Shown here in pieces: positions 19,448 to 29,200 of a stretch of 64,000 nucleotides of DNA. The position numbers and the translations under genes were made by a program. The stretch lies in contig NZ_JADCKQ010000004.1 in NCBI RefSeq assembly GCF_016123485.1, positions 186,001 to 250,000 on the forward strand, in the 5' to 3' direction. Positions within the stretch are counted from its first letter, which is position 1, and every line of letters begins with the position of its first letter. The notes below the pieces were generated by a model that saw nothing but the letters and a program-made list of their open reading frames with translations, ran no database searches and had not been told where the DNA came from. The DNA is from Halocynthiibacter styelae. GTDB lineage: Bacteria; Pseudomonadota; Alphaproteobacteria; Rhodobacterales; Rhodobacteraceae.

Positions 19448-19514
19448 AGGCCTTCCTCCCTTGGCCTGATCTAAAAGACCAGATGCGCTTCTCCTCCCTT
19501 TGCGCGGATGGTCT
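19448..19514 (+). ncRNA. Cuckoo/CcsR-type sRNA 2 (two anti-SD loops)
   Basis: First hairpin AGGCC (19448-19452)/GGCCT (19463-19467) with loop TTCCTCCCTT. Second hairpin AGACCA (19476-19481)/TGGTCT (19509-19514) with inner GCGC/GCGC and a loop containing CTCCTCCC. The stems differ in sequence from those of the neighbours, so the loop motif is conserved while the arms are not, which argues for RNA-level selection. A small GCACC/GGTGC hairpin (19422-19435) separates it from sRNA 1. Confidence 0.8.
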
Positions 19515-19517
19515 CAT

Positions 19518-19600
19518 AACCCGGACGCCTCCTCCCTTTAGTCCGGGTTTATAATAACGGCGGTGCCCACTCCTCCTCCCGGGCGCCGCCGTTTTTTTAT
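19518..19600 (+). ncRNA. Cuckoo/CcsR-type sRNA 3 ending in the transcript terminator
   Basis: First hairpin AACCCGGAC (19518-19526)/GTCCGGGTT (19541-19549), with loop containing a perfect CCTCCTCCC (19528-19536). Second hairpin AACGGCGG.GCCC (19556-19568)/GGGC.CCGCCGTT (19581-19593), again with CCTCCTCCC in the loop (19572-19580), followed directly by a T run. The last stem therefore serves both as sRNA element and Rho-independent terminator of the DUF1127-sRNA unit. Confidence 0.82.
19556..19599 (+). terminator. Rho-independent terminator of DUF1127-sRNA unit
   Basis: GC-rich 12-pair stem with one mismatch (19556-19568 with 19581-19593) followed by seven T residues from 19592. It is the last cuckoo hairpin itself. 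Confidence 0.85.
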
Positions 19601-19611
19601 TCTGTAACATC

Positions 19612-19640
19612 CACGACAATTTGTAACAGATTCATGACAG
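19612..19640. promoter_or_regulatory. Pho-box-like direct repeats upstream of pit
   Basis: Three heptamers spaced exactly 11 bases apart: CACGACA (19612-19618), GTAACAG (19623-19629), ATGACAG (19634-19640). On the minus strand they read CTGTCAT-N4-CTGTTAC-N4-TGTCGTG, close to the PhoB consensus CTGTCAT-N4-CTGTCAT. The site lies about 60 bases before the phosphate permease start and runs opposite to it. In Sinorhizobium pit is repressed by PhoB, which would fit this placement. Confidence 0.55.
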
Positions 19641-19700
19641 AATCCTTGCGCCATGCGCTCAGACGTGAATAACGGCCCTGAGTTTTGCGAGGATTTTCTC

Positions 19701-21191
19701 ATGGGTGACCAAAAGAGTGATGACGCCCGTCATCTTGAAACGCTGGATCGCGATCTGGCCCGTTATTCCAATCTTGAAAGCGCCACCGGCTATATGACCC
19801 GCCCCCTGGTTGGTCCCGGCCTGGCCTTTGTCTTCATCATGCTGGCTGGCCTGTTTGCCGTACTGTTCTTCGGAACGGACGGGGGCAATACTGCCATTGT
19901 TGTGATTGCAGCTTGTTTTGGGGCCTACATGGCCCTGAACATCGGTGCCAATGATGTGGCAAATAATATGGGCCCTGCCGTGGGCGCAAACGCGCTGACC
20001 ATGGGCGGCGCGATTCTGATCGCTGTAGTGTTTGAAAGTGCCGGCGCTTTGATCGCAGGTGGTGATGTAGTTTCCACCATCGCAAAAGGCATTATCGCAC
20101 CGGAAAGCATGGGCGATGCGTCCACCTTCATCTGGGCGATGATGGCAGCGCTTTTGGCTGCGGCGCTTTGGGTGAACCTTGCCACCTGGGTTGGCGCACC
20201 GGTATCCACCACACATTCCGTGGTTGGTGGTGTGATGGGCGCAGGGATTGCCGCCGCAGGTTTTGCCGCCGTCAACTGGCCGACCATGGGAAAAATCGCA
20301 GCCAGCTGGGTGATCTCACCCGTGTTGGGTGGATTAGTTGCTGCAGGCTTCCTGGCCTTAATCAAATCCCGCATCATCTATCAGGACGACAAAATCGCAG
20401 CAGCACGCAAATGGGTGCCTGTATTGGTCGCGATTATGGCCGGTGCGTTTGCGGCCTATCTGTCTGTGAAAGGTCTAAAAAAGATCATCAAGATTGATCT
20501 GCAGACCTCACTCCTGATCGGCCTGGCACTGGGTGCCGCCACATGGGCAATCATGATCCCTGTGATCAAAAAGCAATCTGAAGGCCTTGAGAATCGCAAC
20601 AAATCCCTGAAGGTTCTGTTTGCCATCCCACTGATCGTATCCGCTGCGATGCTCAGCTTTGCCCATGGCGCAAACGATGTTGCAAACGCGGTTGGTCCGC
20701 TGGCTGCAATCGTTCAGGCATCACAATCCGGTGATTTCACCGCCGCTGTCAGCATCCCTATTTGGGTGATGGTGATTGGGGCGCTGGGGATTTCCTTTGG
20801 TCTGTTCCTGTTTGGCCCGAAACTGATCCGCATGGTTGGCGGTCAGATCACCAAGCTGAACCCGATGCGCGCCTATTGTGTGGCCCTGTCCGCTGCGATC
20901 ACAGTGATTGTCGCAAGCTGGCTTGGCCTTCCCGTCAGTTCCACGCATATCGCCGTTGGCGGTGTGTTTGGTGTGGGATTCTTCCGTGAATGGGATGCAG
21001 AGCGTCGCCTGAAAAAGGCCCGCCGCGAAATGCCGGACCGCCCTGCCCTGACACGCGAGGAACGCGCACGTCGCAAACTGGTTCGCCGTTCCCATTTCAT
21101 GACAATCATCGCCGCCTGGGTCATCACCGTCCCTGCCGCTGCGATCCTATCTGCGGTGATCTTCTTCGGATTGATTACCTTCGCAGGATAA
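19701..21191 (+). CDS. pit: Inorganic phosphate transporter, PiT family
   Basis: 496 residues from the ATG at 19701 (MGDQKSDDARH), which has AGGA seven bases upstream; the frame extends 16 codons further without a ribosome site. About ten to twelve membrane segments. The two duplicated PiT signature copies are visible: GANDVANNMGPAVGANAL in the first half and AHGANDVANAVGPLAA in the second, plus paired VSTTHS and VSSTHI motifs. It imports phosphate in symport with cations. Located just after the sRNA terminator and a Pho-box-like repeat. Confidence 0.93.
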   Translation: MGDQKSDDARHLETLDRDLARYSNLESATGYMTRPLVGPGLAFVFIMLAGLFAVLFFGTDGGNTAIVVIAACFGAYMALNIGANDVANNMGPAVGANALTMGGAILIAVVFESAGALIAGGDVVSTIAKGIIAPESMGDASTFIWAMMAALLAAALWVNLATWVGAPVSTTHSVVGGVMGAGIAAAGFAAVNWPTMGKIAASWVISPVLGGLVAAGFLALIKSRIIYQDDKIAAARKWVPVLVAIMAGAFAAYLSVKGLKKIIKIDLQTSLLIGLALGAATWAIMIPVIKKQSEGLENRNKSLKVLFAIPLIVSAAMLSFAHGANDVANAVGPLAAIVQASQSGDFTAAVSIPIWVMVIGALGISFGLFLFGPKLIRMVGGQITKLNPMRAYCVALSAAITVIVASWLGLPVSSTHIAVGGVFGVGFFREWDAERRLKKARREMPDRPALTREERARRKLVRRSHFMTIIAAWVITVPAAAILSAVIFFGLITFAG

Positions 21192-21199
21192 ACAATAGA

Positions 21200-21225
21200 G
21201 GGCGGGACATGTTCCCGCCCTTTTT
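21200..21225 (+). terminator. Terminator after pit
   Basis: GGGCGGGA (21200-21207) pairs with TCCCGCCC (21213-21220), followed by TTTTT. Placed nine bases after the pit stop. Confidence 0.85.
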
Positions 21226-21239
21226 AATAAACCTGCGTC

Positions 21240-22274
21240 ATGAGTATCAAACGTTATAACAGCCCCACAGTGCACCCACACCCCCTGTTCAACACAGACC
21301 TCTACGATCAAAGTCTGACACTAACAGATGCTGAATGCATATGGGTACAAAGCGCACTTACACAGCGCCGTCGGAATATGGCCTGGGGTTTGATCTCAGA
21401 TTACACATTCATCTTTCTCTATATTGTCGGGTTTGCCGGAGCGATCGCCTTTTTCATCTACATCGCTTTTTTGATTTATGTGGATCAACAACGTCTGCTT
21501 GCAATTGTCGGCACTGGCTTATTCATTGCTTTCCTTACGTCGCTCGCTGCCTGGACAATCCGGCAGGTGATACGGCGCAACAGGCAAGCGCGTAAAATCG
21601 CCTGGGCTTGTTTACATCGAACATCTGACACCGACGATCCTCTGACGGGCAAGGCAATTGTCCTGAACGCAAGCTACACCCTGCGTCCCAGCCCTGAACC
21701 CGATTGCCGGATGGATATCTGCGACGATCATGACGCTGAGAACATCCCCCTGCAGCTTCCCAGGCATCTGGCCGACCAAATGTACGATACCGATCTGGCT
21801 TGTATTCCCATGCGCGTACTTCCCGTCGCGGGCAGCGGAAATGTCGCGGTTTTCGCACCACAAATCAGAGCCTACAACACCGGTGCATTCTGGCGCAAAA
21901 TACATAGAAACGCGACACATCTGCAGGATGCTGAATACGTCCTGCTGTCCATCGGCAACTTCAGCATGCACACTGAAATGACTGCGGGCCTATGTCCCCT
22001 AAACTACAGTTCTTCCAAACGGAACGGGTATATGTGGATGGCAGGTTCAGGCGGTTCCGGGCTTTTTCTTTGCATCATTTATGCGCTGGTGTCTTACCCA
22101 GAACTCTCGCTGGTCAAACTGGGGGGCAGCATGATGGCCTTTACACTTTGCCTTGTGCCGATGACCGTATCGCAAATCCGGCTTCATCATTTCTCAGGCA
22201 AAGTAAAGCAATTCTACGCGCAACAGGGCGTGCCGTTCCGCAGTTTCCTGGACACAGACAAATATACGTTCTGA
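21240..22274 (+). CDS. Unknown membrane protein
   Basis: 344 residues, family not recognised. Two membrane segments are visible near the N-terminus (about 50-80 and 85-108) and two near the C-terminus (about 260-305). Between them is a soluble stretch of about 150 residues with several cysteines and aromatic residues. No ribosome site is obvious before the ATG at 21240, so the start may be internal. It follows the pit terminator and stands alone; the codon use looks normal for the window. No function is proposed. Confidence 0.6.
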   Translation: MSIKRYNSPTVHPHPLFNTDLYDQSLTLTDAECIWVQSALTQRRRNMAWGLISDYTFIFLYIVGFAGAIAFFIYIAFLIYVDQQRLLAIVGTGLFIAFLTSLAAWTIRQVIRRNRQARKIAWACLHRTSDTDDPLTGKAIVLNASYTLRPSPEPDCRMDICDDHDAENIPLQLPRHLADQMYDTDLACIPMRVLPVAGSGNVAVFAPQIRAYNTGAFWRKIHRNATHLQDAEYVLLSIGNFSMHTEMTAGLCPLNYSSSKRNGYMWMAGSGGSGLFLCIIYALVSYPELSLVKLGGSMMAFTLCLVPMTVSQIRLHHFSGKVKQFYAQQGVPFRSFLDTDKYTF

Positions 22275-22308
22275 CCAAGCCACAGGCCATTGAAACGATT
22301 TACAAGCG

Positions 22309-22752
22309 TTATGCCCGTTCATCTTTTGAACTTCCCATCACAACCAGGCTGCTGATGGACGCCACACCTTTGATCGTGCCCAGAATTTCCGTATGGAAAT
22401 GCTTGTAGCTTTGCAAATCTGCTGTCTCGACCCGTAATAAATATTCATGTGCACCGGCGATGTTATGGCATTCCCGCACTTCGCGCGCCGCAGCAATGGC
22501 CTGTTCAAATCCGGCCTGGGCCTGTTTCGAATGATCGGCCAGTCCGACCAACACGTAACAGGCAAACCCTGCCCCGGTCTTTTCGCGATCCATCACCGCG
22601 CGGTAACCTTTGATCACGCCCTGGCGTTCCATTTCCTGCACACGTCGCAGACAGGCGGAAGGAGAAAGCGCCACACGTTCCGCCAGTTCAGTGTTTGCGA
22701 TCCGCCCTTCACGCGACAGAATGCGCAATATTTCATCTGATTTATGATCCAT
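22309..22752 (-). CDS. Lrp/AsnC-family transcriptional regulator
   Basis: 147 residues from MDHKSDEILRILSREG. N-terminal winged helix-turn-helix (about 3-60, IANTELAERVALSPSACLRRV) and a C-terminal RAM ligand-binding domain containing the GAHEYLLRVE segment. It is divergent from the LysE exporter gene, so it probably senses an amino acid and controls that exporter and itself. An alternative start six codons upstream is possible; the internal methionine was chosen because it matches the family N-terminus. Confidence 0.88.
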   Translation of the reverse strand: MDHKSDEILRILSREGRIANTELAERVALSPSACLRRVQEMERQGVIKGYRAVMDREKTGAGFACYVLVGLADHSKQAQAGFEQAIAAAREVRECHNIAGAHEYLLRVETADLQSYKHFHTEILGTIKGVASISSLVVMGSSKDERA

Positions 22753-22850
22753 GACTGATAATAATTGCAAAATTTACCAAATTACAAACAAGAAAGACCT
22801 GCGATTGCGAGGGTATAGCGCAATGATCAGTAGGCAATAAGGATAAGACC

Positions 22851-23462
22851 ATGACTTTCGACTTTCTTCCCGCCCTGATCACCTTCGCTTTTGTCAGTTC
22901 CATCACCCCCGGCCCGAACAATCTGATGCTGATGGCGTCCGGTGCAAATTACGGCTTCCGCCGATCCCTGCCACATATGGCGGGGATTTCGCTTGGGCAC
23001 GGGTTTATGGTTTTTATCCTTGGGCTCGGATTGCTACAGATCTTCAAAACTTTCCCAATGCTGAAATTGATCCTGACGGTGATCTGTTCTGTCTACCTTG
23101 TGTATCTCTCGTATAAAATCGCCACCGCGAGCGCACCGGGCAAACCAAAGGATGGCGCCAGGCCTTTCACATTCCTGCAAGCGGCTGCTTTTCAGTGGGT
23201 TAATCCCAAGGCCATTTACATGGGTATCACCGCGCAGACCAACTACGGCCCCGAAGCCAGCACCGCCCCTCTCTGGATGACATCCCTTCTGGTCGCCGTC
23301 GCTTTCAGCTGCACCAACCTGCCATCTGTCAGTACCTGGGCCTGGATGGGAACACAGATCCGTCGCTGGCTGCAAAGCCCCGCCCGTCTGCGTGCGTTTA
23401 ATCTGACAATGGCTGCGCTGCTGATCCTGACGCTGGTGCCGGTGATCAAAGGGCTGCTTTAA
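22851..23462 (+). CDS. LysE/RhtB-family amino acid exporter
   Basis: 203 residues, about six membrane segments. The family N-terminus is clear: a hydrophobic start with the signature FVSSITPGPNNLMLM and the NYGFRRSLPHMAGI segment. It exports amino acids or small metabolites across the inner membrane. Paired divergently with the Lrp-type regulator, a common arrangement. AAGGA lies ten bases before the start. Confidence 0.88.
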   Translation: MTFDFLPALITFAFVSSITPGPNNLMLMASGANYGFRRSLPHMAGISLGHGFMVFILGLGLLQIFKTFPMLKLILTVICSVYLVYLSYKIATASAPGKPKDGARPFTFLQAAAFQWVNPKAIYMGITAQTNYGPEASTAPLWMTSLLVAVAFSCTNLPSVSTWAWMGTQIRRWLQSPARLRAFNLTMAALLILTLVPVIKGLL

Positions 23463-23478
23463 TCCTTACCGGATAGAC

Positions 23479-23500
23479 GGGGCGGAGAAGGAACCGCCCC
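23479..23500. terminator. Hairpin between convergent lysE-type gene and uvrD-type gene
   Basis: GGGGCGG (23479-23485) pairs with CCGCCCC (23494-23500). It lies between the stops of two convergent genes. The T run is weak on both sides, so this is a moderate call. Confidence 0.5.
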
Positions 23501-23507
23501 TTACCTC

Positions 23508-25985
23508 TTAAAACGGTACGTCGCCTGCGCGGTCTGCCGCCACAACAAAACCCGCCTTCACCTTTTTGGCACCGGCTTTGTCGAATTCCACATCCAGCGT
23601 ATCGCCGGTGGCATCCATCACGGTGCCGTAACCGAATTTCGTCTGAAAGATACGATCGCCCGGGCGAAACAGCTCCTGCGCGTCACCATCCACCATCATA
23701 TTGGCGCGCTTTCGTTTCGGCGTAACAGCCGTACGCGGGCCAGCGGCCTGACGTGCCTGCATGCGTTTATAACCTGGCGTGTCCCAGCCATCCGCATCCA
23801 TCGCACGTTTTTGCATGGCGCTGACAGTGGACCTGCCACCAAAATCGTCAAACCCGCCAAACCCGGCAGACCGCCCCATACCTGCTTCTGCAGAGGACAG
23901 AACTTCCACATGCAGTTCGGGCAGCTCATCAATGAAACGTCCTGGCAGCTGGCTTTGCCACTGGCCATAAACCCGGCGATTGCCTGCGAAAGTGATATAG
24001 CACAATTCTTCTGCGCGGGTGATGCCGACGTAGGCCAGACGCCGTTCTTCTTCCAGCCCCTTCACGCCGCTTTCATCCATAGAGCGCTGGCTTGGGAACA
24101 AACCTTCTTCCCAGCCGGGCAGGAAAACCACGGGATATTCCAGACCTTTTGCGGCGTGCAGGGTCATGATCGTCAACTTTTCTTCAGATTCCGCGGAATC
24201 GTTTTCCATGATCAGCGCCACATGTTCCAGGAACCCCTGCAGGTTCTCAAAACTCTCAAGCGCCTTCACAAGTTCTTTCAGGTTTTCAAGTCGCCCCGGG
24301 GCTTCCGGCGTTTTATCCTTCTGCCACATGGCGGTGTAGCCAGATTCATCCAGGATCGCTTCGGCCAGTTCGATATGGCTGACTTGCGTCGTGGTTTCAG
24401 GTTCAGAGAAATCTTCAAACAGATCATCATCCTGATCCTCAACCACCTGGGACACGCGCCCGGGCTGTGCAAGCCCACGCCAGCGATCAAAGCTGTCCAT
24501 CAGCTTTGTCAATTCGCCCTTCCCCTTGCCCTTGATTTCCCCCGCGCCCAATAAAAGACGCGTGGCTTCCAGCAGCGAAACCGAATTCTGACGCGCACAG
24601 ACCTGAATATTCTGCAGCGCTTTATCCCCGACACCGCGCTTTGGCGTATTCACAATGCGTTCAAACGCCAGATCATCGTCGGGCTGGGTGACAACGCGAA
24701 AATAGGCCATGGCATCGCGGATTTCCATGCGCTCATAGAAACGTGGCCCACCGATAACACGGTACGGCAAGCCAATGGACAGGAAGCGATCTTCGAAAGC
24801 GCGCATCTGATGCGACGCCCGCACAAGGATCGCCATATCTTCCAGACTGCGCGGACCTGCCCCCCGGGTGCCACGCTGGTTCGCTTCAATTTCTTCGCCG
24901 ATCCAGCGCGCTTCTTCATCGCCATCCCAATGGCCCATCAGGCGAACTTTCTCGCCATCTTTGCGTTCCGTCCACAATTCCTTGCCAAGGCGGTTCTCAT
25001 TGCCGGCAATCACCGCAGAGGCCGCCGCAAGAATATGCGGGGTGGAGCGGTAATTCTGTTCCAGCCGCACCACATGGGCCCCGGGGAAATCCTTTTCAAA
25101 CTTCAGGATGTTGCCAACCTCAGCTCCCCGCCAGCCATAGATCGACTGATCATCATCCCCGACACAGCAGATATTCTTATGCCCCTGGGCCAGCAAGCGC
25201 AGCCAGAGATATTGCGCGACGTTTGTATCCTGATATTCGTCCACCAGCACATAGCGGAACCAGCGGTGATATTGCGCCAGCACATCGTCGTGCTTCTGAA
25301 AAATCGTCACCATATGCATCAGTAGGTCGCCGAAATCACAGGCGTTTAACTCGCGCAGGCGCTGTTGATATTGCTTATAAATCGCAGCGCCCATGCCATT
25401 AAATGCCGAAGCCTCGCCAGATGGCAGAGTTTCCGGCGTCCAGGCGCGGTTTTTCCAGGCATCAATCACATTCGCCAGCTCACGTTCCGGCCAGCGTTTG
25501 CGGTCAAGACCCGCCGCTTCAATCAACTGACGCAGCAAACGTTTTACATCGTCTGTGTCCAGGATTGAGAAATTCGATTTCAAACCAACCAGTTCCGCAT
25601 AGCGTCGCAGCAGTTTCACACAGATCGCATGAAACGTCCCCATCCAGCGCATGGAATCACCGCCATGGCCCAGATAGCCGCCGACGCGGTTCTTCATTTC
25701 CCGGGCAGCTTTATTGGTGAATGTCACCGCAAGGATTTCATCAGGGCGCGCGCGACCCGTGTTGATAAGATGTGCGATCCGCGCCGTCAGCGCCTTGGTT
25801 TTGCCCGTGCCCGCCCCCGCAAGCATCAACACAGGCCCGTCCAGACGCTCCACAGCCTCGCGTTGCGCCGGGTTCAGTTCATCCAGATAAGGCGTCGGGC
25901 GCGCGGCCATCGCCCGCTGGCTCAGTGGTACACTTGATGGGGCTGCAGCGGCCTCAAAGGCGTCGAATTCGTCAAAATCATTCAT
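23508..25985 (-). CDS. ATP-dependent DNA helicase UvrD/PcrA
   Basis: 825 residues from the ATG at 25985 (MNDFDEFDAFEAAA); the upstream extension of the frame has no family similarity. SF1A helicase motifs in order: Q-motif LNPAQREAV, Walker A GAGTGKT (57-63), VDEYQDTN (DEYQ box), VGDDDQSIYGWRGAE, the LEQNYRST motif, the MTLHAAKGLEYPVVF motif V region and VGITRAEE (motif VI). The C-terminal part has the PcrA/UvrD Tudor-like end (GDRIFQTKFGYGTVM). 3'-5' helicase for nucleotide excision and mismatch repair and replication-fork clearing. Confidence 0.93.
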   Translation of the reverse strand: MNDFDEFDAFEAAAAPSSVPLSQRAMAARPTPYLDELNPAQREAVERLDGPVLMLAGAGTGKTKALTARIAHLINTGRARPDEILAVTFTNKAAREMKNRVGGYLGHGGDSMRWMGTFHAICVKLLRRYAELVGLKSNFSILDTDDVKRLLRQLIEAAGLDRKRWPERELANVIDAWKNRAWTPETLPSGEASAFNGMGAAIYKQYQQRLRELNACDFGDLLMHMVTIFQKHDDVLAQYHRWFRYVLVDEYQDTNVAQYLWLRLLAQGHKNICCVGDDDQSIYGWRGAEVGNILKFEKDFPGAHVVRLEQNYRSTPHILAAASAVIAGNENRLGKELWTERKDGEKVRLMGHWDGDEEARWIGEEIEANQRGTRGAGPRSLEDMAILVRASHQMRAFEDRFLSIGLPYRVIGGPRFYERMEIRDAMAYFRVVTQPDDDLAFERIVNTPKRGVGDKALQNIQVCARQNSVSLLEATRLLLGAGEIKGKGKGELTKLMDSFDRWRGLAQPGRVSQVVEDQDDDLFEDFSEPETTTQVSHIELAEAILDESGYTAMWQKDKTPEAPGRLENLKELVKALESFENLQGFLEHVALIMENDSAESEEKLTIMTLHAAKGLEYPVVFLPGWEEGLFPSQRSMDESGVKGLEEERRLAYVGITRAEELCYITFAGNRRVYGQWQSQLPGRFIDELPELHVEVLSSAEAGMGRSAGFGGFDDFGGRSTVSAMQKRAMDADGWDTPGYKRMQARQAAGPRTAVTPKRKRANMMVDGDAQELFRPGDRIFQTKFGYGTVMDATGDTLDVEFDKAGAKKVKAGFVVAADRAGDVPF

Positions 25986-26208
25986 GCAGGCGAAACTAGA
26001 CGGATCTTTACGCTTTGGAAAGAAGTGTTCGCAGATTGTTCCGCAAGAAAATGCACGGGTTCGCTTTTTTATGTCATCCTGTCGCAATGCGAGGCCGGAT
26101 CACGAACAAAATGTTACAGAAACCTCACAAAGCGGGGTGAGTCTCTTGTGCTGCGGTGCAGCATTTGCAAAGCTCCCCTCGTCAGCAGATCTCAGGGAGA
26201 CCAGCCTC

Positions 26209-29200
26209 ATGCCCGAATTCAACAAAATTCTCATCGCGAACCGTGGTGAAATCGCCATCCGTATTATGCGGGCCGCCAATGAAATGGGCAAAAAGACCGT
26301 TGCCGTCTTTGCCGAAGAAGACAAACTTGGCCTGCACCGGTTTAAAGCGGATGAAGCGTATCGTATCGGTGAAGGTATGGGCCCGGTTGCCGCTTACCTG
26401 TCGATTGAAGAAATCATCCGCGTCGCCAAAATGTCCGGCGCAGATGCGATCCACCCGGGCTATGGCCTGCTGTCGGAAAACCCTGAATTTGTTGATGCTT
26501 GCGTTGAAGCCGGTATCACCTTCATCGGCCCGAAAGCCGCCACAATGCGTGCGCTTGGTGATAAGGCCTCTGCCCGCCGTGTTGCTGTCGAAGCCGGCGT
26601 TCCTGTGATCCCAGCGACTGAGGTTCTGGGCGACGACATGGATGCGATCCGCAAGGAAGCTGCCGAAGTTGGCTATCCTCTGATGCTGAAAGCCTCCTGG
26701 GGCGGCGGTGGGCGCGGTATGCGCCCGATTTTCTCTGAGGATGAGGTTGAGGAAAAGGTTCTTGAGGGTCGCCGCGAAGCCGAATCTGCCTTTGGCAACG
26801 GCGAAGGTTATCTTGAAAAGATGATCATCCGTGCCCGTCACGTCGAAGTTCAGATCCTTGGCGACAAACACGGCGGCATGTATCATCTGTTTGAACGCGA
26901 CTGTTCCGTTCAGCGCCGCAACCAAAAAGTCGTGGAACGCGCCCCTGCCCCCTATCTGACCGAAGAACAGCGCCAGGAAATCTGTGAGCTGGGCTATAAG
27001 ATCTGTAAGCACGTGAACTATGAATGTGCGGGGACGGTCGAATTCCTGATGGATATGGAAAGCGGCAAGTTCTACTTCATTGAGGTGAACCCGCGCGTCC
27101 AGGTGGAACACACCGTGACCGAAGAAGTCACCGGCATCGACATCGTGCAATCCCAGATCCGCATTGCCGAAGGCGCGACAATTGCAGACGCCACAGGCAA
27201 AGCCAGCCAGGATGATGTGCGTCTGAACGGTCACGCGCTGCAGACCCGGATCACCACAGAAGATCCGCAAAACAACTTCATCCCGGATTATGGCCGCATC
27301 ACCGCCTATCGTTCCGCAACCGGTATGGGCATTCGTCTGGACGGTGGCACTGCTTATGCGGGCGGCGTGATCACACGTTACTATGATAGCCTTCTGACCA
27401 AAGTGACGGCACATGCACAGACACCTGCGGCGGCAATTGCCCGAATGGACCGCGCCCTGCGTGAATTCCGTATTCGTGGTGTATCCACCAACATCGCTTT
27501 TGTGGAAAACCTGCTGAAGCATCCGACGTTTTTGGATGACAGCTACACCACCAAGTTCATTGACGAAACACCGGGCCTATTCAGCTTTAAGAAACGTCGC
27601 GACCGAGGCACCAAGGTTCTGAACTACATCGCGGATATCACCGTGAACGGCCACCCGGAAACCGAAGGTCGCCCGGAACCGGATGCAGCAATTTCCGCGC
27701 CAAAAGCGCCAATGGCAACACTGGATATTCAGCCAGGAACACGCAACCTGCTGGAAGACAAAGGCCCGCAGGCCGTTGCCGACTGGATGAAGGCGCAAAA
27801 GCAGCTGTTGCTGACCGACACAACCATGCGTGACGGCCACCAATCCCTGCTGGCGACACGTATGCGTTCGATTGACATGATCAAAGCCGCACCGGCCTAT
27901 GCATCGCGTATGCCGCAGTTGTTCTCTGTCGAATGCTGGGGTGGCGCGACCTTTGACGTGGCTTATCGTTTCTTGCAGGAATGCCCATGGCAGCGTCTGC
28001 GTGATCTGCGCGTCAAAATGCCAAACCTCATGACACAGATGCTTTTGCGCGCGTCAAACGGTGTGGGTTACACGAACTACCCTGACAACGTCGTGCAGGC
28101 TTTCGTGAAACAAGCCGCCGAAACCGGCGTTGATGTCTTCCGCGTGTTTGACAGCCTGAACTGGGTTGAAAACATGCGTGTCGCGATGGATGCCGTTGTT
28201 GAAAACAACAAGATCTGCGAAGGCACGATCTGTTACACAGGCGATATTCTGGACCCGAACCGTTCCAAATATGACCTGCAATATTACGTCAACATGGCGA
28301 AGGAACTGGAAGCCGCTGGCGCCCATGTTCTGGGTCTGAAAGACATGGCCGGTCTGCTGAAACCTGCCGCTGCACGCGTGCTTGTGAAAGCCCTGAAAGA
28401 AGAAGTCGGTCTGCCGATCCACTTCCACACCCATGATACATCTGGCATTGCTGGCGCGACCATCCTGGCGGCGGCTGATGCGGGTGTTGACGCTGTCGAC
28501 GCCGCAATGGATGCGTTTTCTGGTGGCACGTCACAGCCTTGCCTTGGCTCCATCGTCGAAGGCCTGCGTCACACAGATCGCGACACAGGCATCGACATCG
28601 AGGTTGTGCGCGATCTGTCCACCTACTGGGAACATGTGCGGGCGCAATACGTGGCGTTTGAAAGCGGTCTTGCCGCACCTGCTTCCGAGGTTTACCTGCA
28701 TGAAATGCCTGGTGGTCAGTTCACCAACCTGAAAGCCCAGGCGCGCAGCCTTGGCCTTGAGGAACGCTGGCCCGAGGTCGCAAACACCTATGCGGATGTG
28801 AACCAGATGTTCGGTGACATTGTGAAGGTGACGCCATCTTCCAAAGTGGTCGGCGACATGGCTCTGATGATGGTCAGCCAGAACCTGACCCGTGATGAAG
28901 TCGAAAGCGCAGACACTGACGTGGCCTTCCCAGATTCCGTCGTCGATATGATGCGCGGCAACCTGGGTCAGCCTCCTGGTGGCTTCCCTGCGGGCATCGT
29001 GAACAAAGTTCTGAAGGGCGAAGCTTCTTCAACAGCGCGGCCTGGTGCGGACATGGAACCAGTTGATCTGGAAGCCACCCGTCTTGAGCTGTGTGGCACG
29101 CTGGAAGGCTACAAATGTGACGGCGAGGATCTGATGGGCTACCTGATGTACCCGAAAGTCTTCCTGGATTACATGGGCCGTCACCGGACCTATGGCCCTG

